Assembly: GCF_000186865.1 (NCBI RefSeq)
Contig: NW_008705563.1
Location: 1,808,523 to 1,820,572 of the forward strand
Reading direction: 5' to 3'
Length of the DNA: 12,050 bases
Source of the DNA: Aureococcus anophagefferens
Taxonomy: Eukaryota; Sar; Pelagophyceae; Pelagomonadales; Pelagomonadaceae
Within the stretch, counting starts at the first letter, position 1. The number at the start of each line of letters is the position of its first letter. This document shows, in pieces, positions 1-6,488 of the stretch. The translations under genes and the position numbers were made by a program. Under the pieces are notes generated by a model. The model was given only the letters and a program-made list of their open reading frames with translations, made no database searches and was not told where the DNA came from.

Positions 1-1152
1 CTCGTCGACGCGGCGCTGGACGTCGCGTTCGGCCGCGCGGACGCCCCCGCGGCGGCCGTCGCCGCGCCGAAGCCCGACGTCGACGCGCCGAAGCCCGGGG
101 TCGTCGTCGACGCGCCCGCGGCCGTCGAGGCGCCGCCGGCGGCGCCCCTGCCCGCGGCCTTCGACTTCTCCGCGACGGCCTTCGAGGCCTACGCGCCGCG
201 GCCGCCGAAGCCGCCCGCGGCGCCCGCGGACCGCGTCGGCGTCCTCGCGGCCGCGCGCGCGCTCCGGGCCCAGGACCCGGCCAAGCCCTTCTCCCCGGCG
301 ACGGCCGCGGCCCTCGAGTCCGCCGCCGCGGGCGCCTGGGCGGGCCTCGACGGCCTCGAGGTCGCGGGCGCGGTCTTCCGCTGCGCGCCGGCCGCGCTCG
401 CGCGCGGCGCGCCCGGCGACGCGGACCTCGCGCTCCGCGCGTCCCTCGCCGTCCTCGGCGCGGCGCCCGCCGACGCCGTCGGGCGCGACGTCCTACGGGA
501 GGCGCTCGGCGCCGCGGTGCGGGGCGCCGCGCGCCTCGAGGACTCGCTGCCGCACGTCGTAGAACCCGACGCGCCGCGGAAGCTCCGGCACCAGCTCGAC
601 GCGCTCGCCGCGGCGGCGGCGCTCCACGCGCGGCGCGCCGACGCCGTCGCCGCCATCCTCGACGCGTTCCGCGACGACGCGCTCGACCGCCTCGGCGCGG
701 GCCACCTCGCGAAGCTCCTCACGGTCGCGCTCCGCGACGACGACGCCTTCGTCGCGGCGCTGCGCCGCGGCGAGGCCGAGCCCTGCCTCTGCGCGGCGTC
801 CGCCGTGCTCGACGCGGTGCCCGCGGACGCGCCCAAACTGAGCCTCGACGCGGCCAAGACCGTCGTCGTCGCCGCGCTCGACGCGCTCGGGCCGGAGACG
901 CTCGCGGCCCTCGCGCCCCGCGACGACGGGCCCCTCGTCGCCCTCGTCCGCCTCCTCGGCGGCGGCGACGGCGGCGCGCCGCCGCCGCCGCCCGTGTCGC
1001 CGGACGGCGGCCGCGACCTCGCCGCGCTCCGGCTCCGCTGCGCGTCCGCCGCGCGCGCCGGCGCCGCGGCGCCGGCGGCCGGCGGCGCCGAGAAGGACCG
1101 CATCGCCGCCCTCCGCCAGCGCCTCGACGCCCACCGGCGCGTCTCCTCCTAA
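1..1152 (+). CDS. Unrecognised Ala/Pro-rich helical protein, 3' part
   Basis: A reading frame is open from the first base of the window to TAA at 1150-1152, giving 383 residues. The true start lies upstream. Codons are strongly GC-ending, like the other genes here, which supports real coding. Roughly the first 75 visible residues are low-complexity Ala/Pro/Val with repeated APKP motifs, likely disordered. From about residue 80 on, the sequence becomes Ala/Leu/Asp/Arg-rich and looks like stacked amphipathic helices, with repeated LAAxRALR- and LDAL-type stretches. A Gly/Pro-rich linker follows at about residues 318-337. The tail is charged and possibly coiled-coil (EKDRIAALRQRLDAHRRVSS). No catalytic motif is visible and I do not recognise the family. 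The pattern could fit a helical-repeat organellar RNA-binding protein, but that is a guess. An internal ATG at 517 exists, but nothing favours it over the longer frame. Confidence 0.7.
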   Translation, partial: LVDAALDVAFGRADAPAAAVAAPKPDVDAPKPGVVVDAPAAVEAPPAAPLPAAFDFSATAFEAYAPRPPKPPAAPADRVGVLAAARALRAQDPAKPFSPATAAALESAAAGAWAGLDGLEVAGAVFRCAPAALARGAPGDADLALRASLAVLGAAPADAVGRDVLREALGAAVRGAARLEDSLPHVVEPDAPRKLRHQLDALAAAAALHARRADAVAAILDAFRDDALDRLGAGHLAKLLTVALRDDDAFVAALRRGEAEPCLCAASAVLDAVPADAPKLSLDAAKTVVVAALDALGPETLAALAPRDDGPLVALVRLLGGGDGGAPPPPPVSPDGGRDLAALRLRCASAARAGAAAPAAGGAEKDRIAALRQRLDAHRRVSS

Positions 1153-1301
1153 GCGGGGGTCTAAGGTCGCGTGCAACGCCCGGACGAGCGCCCCCTTCAA
1201 TAACTGGGGGGCAGCTGCCCCACCTACTTCAACTTCTTCCGTCCGAGGCCTACAGGCCGTGTGTGCTCTTGGGCATGCGGCTCCTCCGACGCTAAATCAC
1301 C

Positions 1302-1315
1302 AATAATAATAATAA
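1302..1315. repeat. (AAT)n microsatellite in the intergenic stretch before the BTB gene
   Basis: Four AAT units plus AA lie in the 251-bp gap between the stop at 1152 and the ATG at 1404. The gap is less GC-rich than the flanking genes and presumably holds the 3' end of the first gene and the promoter of the second. I see no clear TATA box or terminator. Confidence 0.6.
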
Positions 1316-1403
1316 CTAGTCCAACGCCGCGGCAGCATCATCGATGTTGCACCTTCGACTCCCGTCGTGATGGGAGCCCGACGCGGGTAACCGAAAATAA
1401 ACC

Positions 1404-3044
1404 ATGGAGCCCCACGACCTCGGCGCCTACGAGGACGGCGAGGACCACAGCTACCAGCCGTTGAGCTGGCGCACGGACCCGGCGACGTCCCTGAGCGACT
1501 GGGACGTCGTCGTGACCTGGGAGGCCGACGGCGGCGGCGAGGAGACGCGCACCTACCACGTCCACAAGCAGACGCTGGCCGTGGGCCCGCGGTCCGGGGC
1601 CTACTGGGCCAAGCTCTTCGCCCGCTGGGCCGACGGCACGGCGGCGAGCGAGATGCGGTTGGACGCGGCGGCGGCCGCGTGCGTCCCAGCCCTGCTCGAC
1701 TACCAGTACGACCCGCGGGGCGCGCTCGACGTCTCCACGGCGACGGCCATGCCGCTCCTGCACCTCGCGAGCTACCTCGGCATGCGGAGCCTCTACGACG
1801 CCCTCGTCGCCTTCGTGCAGCGCGACCTGCGGCCCGAGACGGCCGCGGCGTACGTCGCGGCGGCGGACCGCCGTGTGGAATTCAAATATTCAACCCGACT
1901 TCAATGTGCGCATATGCGACAGTTTCGCCGCAAGCTCTTCGGCTGTACTTCGAGAACTCGACGAGAGCAATCGATCCATCCAAAAATCAGCCGAATCGAC
2001 TTCGATTTGATCGAGCTAGAGAATTTCAAAGTTTGGTCAGGACCACCAAACCAGTGGTTGAATTCCACACAGGCGGACCGCTTCGGCCTCGACCGGTGCC
2101 GCGCGGCGGCGGTCAAGGTCTGCGCTTCGCACATGGAGCACGCGCCGAGCCTCGAGGAGCTCGCGCCGGACCTCTTCCTCCTCGTGGCCTGCTCCGAGGA
2201 TCGGTGCTGCACGGGCGCGGCCTTTAGCCGCCGCGTCGCGTCGTACTACCGGACGCGCGCGTCGGACCTCGAGGACCCGGGCGACTTCCTGCGGGCCATC
2301 GGCGCGCGGTGGCCCGGCGACGCCGTCGACCCGGGCGAGGCGCTCTTCCTCCTCGGCCACGCGCTCGACCACGGCGAGGCCGACCTCGCGGAGCGGTGCG
2401 TCGCGGCGATGTCGCGGTCCTGGGAGCGCACGCTCTTCGAGGCCGATCCCTGCCCGGACGGCGTGGACCCGGAGATCCTCCGGGGCGTGCCGGGCTTCCC
2501 CGACGGGGCCGCGGCGGCGGCGGCGCCGCCGCCGCCGCGCCGCCGGCTCCTGCCCGCGGCGGCGGCCGCGCTGCCGCCGGCCGTCGAGCTCGACGTGCTC
2601 CGGCGGGCCCTGGGCCAGGCGCGCGACGACGTCGCGGACGCGCGGCGCGACGCGTCGCTCCTCGTCGACGAGCTCCGCGCCGCGAAGAGCGAGACGCGGG
2701 CGCTCCACAACTTCGTGCGCGTGCCCCTGAGCTGCCACCCGTCCAAGTTCGGCGGCGGCCTCGACCGGCCGCCGACGGCCATGCCGCCGCACGACGCCGA
2801 GCCGGAGAACGGCTACGTCGTCACGGAGCACAGCTGGGACCTCGCGCACTGGGTCACCAAGTACTGGCCCGTCTACATCTACAAGGAGCGCCCGGCCACC
2901 ACGGCGCCGCCGTCGCCGTCGAGCCCGCGCATCGACGACGACGAGCTCCAGGCGGAGCGCGAGCGCGAGGCCGAGGCGTCCATGGCCCGCCTCCTCGAGG
3001 AGGCCATGGTCGACGCGGCGCCCCTCGAGCTCCCGCCGCGCTAA
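1404..3044 (+). CDS. BTB/POZ (with BACK-like) domain protein with one introner intron
   Basis: The start ATG has a good eukaryotic context (aaaccATGG). The model joins 1404-1874 and 2073-3044, giving 480 residues. Residues about 30-150 match a BTB/POZ fold: SDWDVVVTW, then YHVHKQTLAVGPRSGAYWAKLF, then EMRLD and a pattern of ALLDYQY with LLHLASYLGMRSLYDALVAFV. BTB domains mediate dimerisation and often recruit substrates to Cullin-3 ligases. A BACK-like helical part follows (ADRFGLDRCRAAAVKVC ... APDLFLLVAC). Next come a poly-Ala/Pro linker (about 2509-2580) and a heptad-like helix (about 2583-2715). The tail contains VRVPLSCHPSKFGGG and YWPVYIYKER and ends in an acidic Glu/Arg-rich segment. 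No Kelch or zinc finger is present. The 198-nt intron is in frame and lacks stops, so the unspliced frame is also open (546 residues), but its 66 residues are atypical in composition and break the BTB-BACK junction. The partner is unknown. Confidence 0.82.
   Translation: MEPHDLGAYEDGEDHSYQPLSWRTDPATSLSDWDVVVTWEADGGGEETRTYHVHKQTLAVGPRSGAYWAKLFARWADGTAASEMRLDAAAAACVPALLDYQYDPRGALDVSTATAMPLLHLASYLGMRSLYDALVAFVQRDLRPETAAAYVAAADRRVEFKYSTRLQCAHMRQFRRKLFGCTSRTRREQSIHPKISRIDFDLIELENFKVWSGPPNQWLNSTQADRFGLDRCRAAAVKVCASHMEHAPSLEELAPDLFLLVACSEDRCCTGAAFSRRVASYYRTRASDLEDPGDFLRAIGARWPGDAVDPGEALFLLGHALDHGEADLAERCVAAMSRSWERTLFEADPCPDGVDPEILRGVPGFPDGAAAAAAPPPPRRRLLPAAAAALPPAVELDVLRRALGQARDDVADARRDASLLVDELRAAKSETRALHNFVRVPLSCHPSKFGGGLDRPPTAMPPHDAEPENGYVVTEHSWDLAHWVTKYWPVYIYKERPATTAPPSPSSPRIDDDELQAEREREAEASMARLLEEAMVDAAPLELPPR
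1871..2072 (+). mobile_element. Introner-like element 1 (non-autonomous DNA transposon acting as an intron)
   Basis: The element is 202 bp. Its terminal inverted repeats are 15 bp with one mismatch: CCGTGTGGAATTCAA at 1871-1885, and TTGAATTCCACACAG at 2058-2072, whose reverse complement is CTGTGTGGAATTCAA. It is flanked by a perfect 8-bp target-site duplication, GCGGACCG at 1863-1870 and 2073-2080. It is clearly AT-richer than the coding sequence around it and encodes no transposase. The insertion interrupts codons for Ala-Asp-Arg in the BTB gene. An 8-bp duplication with short inverted repeats resembles hAT-type cut-and-paste elements; that classification is inferred. Confidence 0.88.
1875..2072 (+). 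other. Predicted spliceosomal intron within introner-like element 1
   Basis: The intron is GT (1875-1876) to AG (2071-2072), 198 nt, phase 0. The 3' AG is the last dinucleotide of the element. The 5' GT is the second GT of the inverted repeat, four bases inside the terminus. Using the first GT (1873) with this AG would break the frame. Splicing joins ...GAC CGC CGT to GCG GAC CGC TTC, leaving a net four-residue insertion (Arg-Ala-Asp-Arg) relative to the inferred pre-insertion gene. An alternative AG at 2053-2054 is also in frame and would give a 180-nt intron. Confidence 0.78.
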
Positions 3045-3151
3045 TCTATCTTGTGCTTCGTCGATGGTCCCAGCGCGGCCGGACCGACGTCCCCTCGCCC
3101 GCCTGAATCATAAGCACCATCTCGAGGCTATCTCGTCAACTGTATCTACTT

Positions 3152-3463
3152 ATTAAAAACCGGATCGTTGATCGCAAGCCCTTGTTGAGTAAAGGTAAAA
3201 GTCGTCGAATCCAGCTCTGTGATTGGCTCAGACGACTTTTACCGCCGAGCTGTTGGGAGACGATGGGCAGCCCGAAGCGGCCTGTCTGAGGCCCATGTCG
3301 GTCGTTTGGACGAGCCGATGGCATTTTTTGCCCACCCCAAATCATGATGAAGCCGGCGGTGGCGGCCCTCGACCCCTACGCGGGGCGCGCGACCGCGGGC
3401 GCGCGAGCACATCGCGCGCGCAGCCCTGACTTTTACCCTAAATTCAACGATCCGGTTTTTAAT
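3152..3463. mobile_element. MITE-like element with perfect 20-bp terminal inverted repeats
   Basis: ATTAAAAACCGGATCGTTGA at 3152-3171 is matched exactly, in inverted orientation, at 3444-3463. The 312-bp unit is intergenic, between the BTB stop (3044) and the EGF-like start (3600). It has no convincing coding frame. No 8-bp direct repeat flanks it. Only a palindromic duplication fits: TTAA at 3153-3156 and 3459-3462, as in piggyBac-type elements, or TA as in Tc1/mariner. A second inverted motif, GGTAAAAGTC, lies subterminally on both sides (3194-3203; reverse complement at 3428-3437). The rest of 3045-3599 holds AT-rich promoter-like sequence and short repeats but no gene. Confidence 0.75.
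3194..3243. repeat. Hairpin inside the MITE-like element
   Basis: GGTAAAAGTCGTC (3194-3206) and its exact reverse complement GACGACTTTTACC (3231-3243) form a 13-bp stem with a 24-nt loop. Part of the arm, GACTTTTACC, recurs at 3428-3437 near the right end, so the motif occurs three times in the element. Repeated subterminal motifs are typical of transposase-binding sites, but that role is inferred. Confidence 0.75.
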
Positions 3464-3548
3464 GGGTATCATATGATCAAGGAAATCAGAATGAAATCTG
3501 ACTGAAATCTCAGTTTGATGTCGCGATTTTTAGCCTATAGTGTCTGTT

Positions 3549-3582
3549 GGTGCGTTCTAATTGCGTCGTCGGTGCGTTCTAA
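3549..3582 (+). repeat. 22-bp-spaced direct repeat just upstream of the EGF-like gene
   Basis: GGTGCGTTCTAA occurs at 3549-3560 and again at 3571-3582, ending 17 bases before the ATG at 3600. It lies in the probable 5' untranslated or core promoter region. A 10-bp palindrome, ATCATATGAT (3468-3477), and two copies of TGAAATCT lie a little further upstream. Their function is unknown. Confidence 0.55.
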
Positions 3583-3599
3583 CACCACTCGAGTCGATT

Positions 3600-6252
3600 A
3601 TGAACAGCGTTTTCCTCGCTCTCGCCCTCGGGCTGGCCGCCCCGGTCGCGGCCGAGTGCCCCAACGCCTGCAGCGGCCACGGCACCTGCGGCGCCTTCGA
3701 CGAGTGCCACTGCTTCCCGAGCTGGCAGGAGGCCGACTGCAGCGGGCGCACGTGCCCCTTCGCGCTCGCCCACGTCGACTCCCCCAAGGGCGACCTCGAC
3801 GGTTCGGCGGACGCCCTGAGCGGGCGCACGACGACCGTGATCGAGGGCAACACGGTCTACCCGTACGGCACGACGGAGCAGTACCCGCTCATGGTCGACA
3901 CGTTCGGCCGCGAGCTCATCAACACCGCGCACGCGTACGCCGAGTGCGGCAACAAGGGCCTCTGCGACCGCAAGAGCGGCGAGTGCGAGTGCTTCCCCGG
4001 CTACGAGGGCGCGGGCTGCCAGCGCGCGTCGTGCGGCGACCCGACGTGCAGCGGCCACGGCACGTGCATGTCGGCCAAGGACCTGGCCAAGGCGGACCAC
4101 GACAACCGCTACCGCCTCTGGGACAAGGACGTGTCCATGGGCTGCAAGTGCGAGCCGGGCTTCACGGGCCCGACCTGCAGCGCCAAGATGTGCAAGTACG
4201 GCGTGGACCCGCTCTACTACGACGACGAGATGATGTCGATCCGCGCGCCGACGGCGCGCGTCGTCATGTCCTTCGACAACTCCACGGCGACGACCGAGTC
4301 CGAGGACGGCGTCGGCGTGACCTTCGACACGAAGAAGTACATCGACGGCACGTACGCGATCAAGTTCTACGACGTCTTCGGCGAGGACTACCAGACGGCG
4401 CCCCTCGGCGCGTCCGCGGGCTGCGCCGAGGTCGTCGCGGCCCTCGAGGAGCTGCCGAACAGCGTCATCCCCGCCTACTCCGTGCGCTGCTTCGACTCGT
4501 TCGACTACATCGGCGACGAGGTCCGTTTCGACGGGGAGCACACCCAGAATAAGGGCAACACGGGCTTCGTCATCTACGACCTGCTCTTCGAGGAGAACCT
4601 GGGCGACCTCAAGCCCATCGAAATTAACGCATACCTCGACGGCACGCGCCCCACCCTCTACGTCAGCTCGAGCAACTCGTCGTCCAAGCAGGACTTCGAC
4701 GTCGACATCGTCGTCTACCCCAACTACCACGGCATCTCCGGCGAGTTCGTCGACTACTTCCCGAACTATTGCGACGGCGTCACGATCACGGTCGGCGAGG
4801 CGGGCCTGGGCAACGCGGCCTTCGACGAGCCGTACTTTGGCGTCGTCAACGACGTGGACGCGGCGGAGATGAAGCTCATCAAGCGCTGCCTCGGCGACGC
4901 GGACGCAGTGTCGAAACCAAAAATTTTCGTGAGATAACCCGAGATCCGTTGAATCAAAAAGTTTGCACTTGAAGTGCAATGTTGAAGTTCAATTACCACG
5001 TTTCCCCGATTTTTTTGCCCCCCAAACGCCTCCAAATCGCCTTTTTTCGACATATAACGAGCTTATGTTGACATGATTTGATATAGGCGACCAATTTTGC
5101 CGAGGTTCGACGACCTCGCCCTTCCCTAGGCGTACTGGCGGCCCAGGATAGCTCCCTAGACGTACTCCGGCCGGCCGAGATAGTTAGTTACTTAATTCCT
5201 ATGGGGCGCCCCAGCCCTATGTGTGGAATCGACACTGCGCGGACGGCGACCCGGACAACAACGTCGAGGTCTACAACTGGGACTACGGCACGCACAACAC
5301 CACCTACCACCCGCACATCGTCAAGCTCGCACCGCACCCGTCGACGGGCCCGTTCCCCGGGGAGGACGTCTTCGACGCGGGCAAGTTCCATCTCATGTAC
5401 TTCAAAACGACGAGCGGGGGCACGACGACCGTGACGCAGGGCAACACGACGACCGTGATCGAGGGCTCGACGGACGGGAAATTCTACATCTCGGGCCTCC
5501 CGGACCTCGGCAAGGAGAACCGCGACTACATCATCTTCGCCACCGACGGCATCGCCACGGTCATCGCGAACGGCACCGAGGTCCCCACCGTAGGCCGGGG
5601 CTACGATTGGTACAGGCCGAAGATGTCGGATGTCGCGCACAACCCCATCACCGCGTACTTCGAGAAGGGCGCCGACACGGTCTACACCTCCCAGGACGTG
5701 TCCTGCTACTCGGGCGCGACGTCGCGCGATCCGCGCGTCCGGGGTCCGGAAGACCTCCTCAACGCGTGCCTCGAGAAGGGCGACAAGGTCTTCCTCTTCA
5801 ACAACCAGATCGCCACCTACAAGCAAGCCAAAGCCAGCGACTGGCACCCGGAGAGCGGCGGCAACATGTACGAGATCGTCAAGATCGGCACGAACCCGAC
5901 GTCGTCGAAGACCGCCGAAGTCGAGGACCGCTTCTACTTCGTCGTCGACAAGGTCATCAAGTGGGACGGCTCCGCTACCCAGCCGCGCTCGGGAATAACC
6001 ACCGCTTCCGCCGACGACGACGCCACCACCGCCTACGACGACTGGACGGACGACGCGCTCAGGGAGTCGCCGAATGAACAATCAATCGGCATGCAGATGA
6101 TCGTCAAGTTCGAGCCTGCGAGCACCAGCAACTACGAGTACGTCCTGCAGTGCTCGGGCCGCGGCCTCTGCGACTCGTCCTCTGGCCTCTGCGAGTGCTT
6201 CACGGGCTACACGAACGACAACTGCGCCCAGCAGTCCGCGATCGCGGTCTAA
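3600..6252 (+). CDS. Secreted EGF-like (tenascin-like) protein, two exons
   Basis: The model joins 3600-4907 and 5215-6252, giving 781 residues. The ATG at 3600 starts a clean signal peptide (MNSVFLALALGLAAPVAA, cleavage near 18/19), so it is preferred over longer frames. Three Cys-rich EGF-like modules follow: about residues 20-54 (CPNACSGHGTC ... CHCFPSW), 116-141 (CGNKGLCDRKSGECECFPGY) and 145-200 (CSGHGTC ... CKCEPGFTGPTC). A long region without EGF modules follows, containing FDSFDYIGDEVRFDGEH and DNNVEVYNWDYG. A fourth EGF-like module closes the protein at about residues 749-772 (CSGRGLCDSSSGLCECFTGY). No C-terminal membrane segment is seen, so it is likely secreted or wall-associated. 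The split is caused by introner-like element 2; without splicing, translation stops at 4935-4937. The architecture resembles EGF proteins common in stramenopiles; the ligand is unknown. Exon 1 is secure; the exact start of exon 2 is less so. Confidence 0.8.
4963..4979. repeat. 17-bp palindrome inside introner-like element 2
   Basis: TTGCACTT, one G, then AAGTGCAA form a perfect inverted repeat with 8-bp arms and a one-base centre. It lies about 55 bases into the intron and could fold into a tight hairpin in DNA or pre-mRNA. Confidence 0.6.
5123..5183 (+). repeat. Imperfect 30-bp tandem repeat inside introner-like element 2
   Basis: TCCCTAGGCGTACT (from 5123) recurs as TCCCTAGACGTACT (from 5153), exactly 30 bases later. 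The two units end similarly (CAGGATAG and CGAGATAG). The pair lies shortly before the candidate 3' splice sites. A small hairpin, GAGGT-TCGACG-ACCTC, lies just upstream at 5102-5117. Confidence 0.65.
5422..5469 (+). repeat. In-frame 24-bp tandem duplication in the EGF-like gene
   Basis: Bases 5422-5445 and 5446-5469 encode TTTVTQGN and TTTVIEGS back to back. A third copy, TTTVIEGN, is encoded in exon 1 at 3828-3851. The exon 1 copy is identical to the second exon 2 copy over its first 21 bases, although it lies about 1.6 kb away. The codons are the same as well as the amino acids, suggesting recent slippage or gene conversion. Confidence 0.7.
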
Positions 6253-6488
6253 GCCAACCTCCGAACAGCTCGAGCGCAAAACTCCCGTGACTCGCAGACG
6301 TCTTCGCGACCGATTCCCCAGCCTCGCACCACGCGACAAAGCCCCCACCGCCACAGGGAGAGTCTCCAGTGATTCTCGAGCCCCAAGCCCGGCGCCGCCG
6401 CACCCGGCCCCCCCTGCCGAGTCCGAGATTGCTCGCGCCGCGCTGGCTTCTTATACGCAGGGCTTGGTCCCCGGGGCGCGCGGGTCGC
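6253..6488. other. Convergent intergenic region
   Basis: The 236 bases lie between the EGF-like stop and the Kelch-protein stop, which face each other. The sequence must hold both 3' untranslated regions. I see no gene, no RNA gene and no clear polyadenylation signal of the AATAAA type. Confidence 0.5.

Larger units (their letters stand above)
4908..5214 (+). other. Predicted spliceosomal intron within introner-like element 2
   Basis: The intron is GT (4908-4909) to AG (5213-5214), 307 nt, phase 0. Exon 2 then starts CCC TAT GTG TGG. The element's 3' terminus has CTG instead of CAG, so the AG used must lie inside the element, 23 bases before its end. Splicing would leave eleven extra residues (APYVWNRHCAD) compared with the inferred ancestral protein. 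A second AG at 5186-5187 is also in phase 0 and cannot be excluded. A 5' GT at 4910 is out of frame with both. Confidence 0.65.
4906..5237 (+). mobile_element. Introner-like element 2 (non-autonomous DNA transposon acting as an intron)
   Basis: The element is 332 bp. Its termini are CAGTGTCGA (4906-4914) and TCGACACTG (5229-5237), a perfect 9-bp inverted repeat that continues imperfectly (AACCA against TTCCA). It is flanked by a perfect 8-bp target-site duplication, CGCGGACG at 4898-4905 and 5238-5245. It is AT-richer than the gene, contains stops in the gene's frame and encodes no transposase. Removing the element and one duplication would join ...CLGDAD to GDPDNNVEVYNWD without disturbing the frame, which identifies the pre-insertion site. 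CAG termini with 8-bp duplications resemble hAT elements (inferred). Confidence 0.87.

Noticed and set aside
3561..3599. Longer N-terminus for the EGF-like protein, starting before the ATG at 3600
   Set aside because: It has no ATG (it starts at TTG) and would place charged residues ahead of a clean signal peptide.
5201..6252. Exon 2 of the EGF-like gene as an independent gene
   Set aside because: It has no ATG in the right frame near its start and no signal peptide, and the flanking transposon with an 8-bp duplication explains the split.
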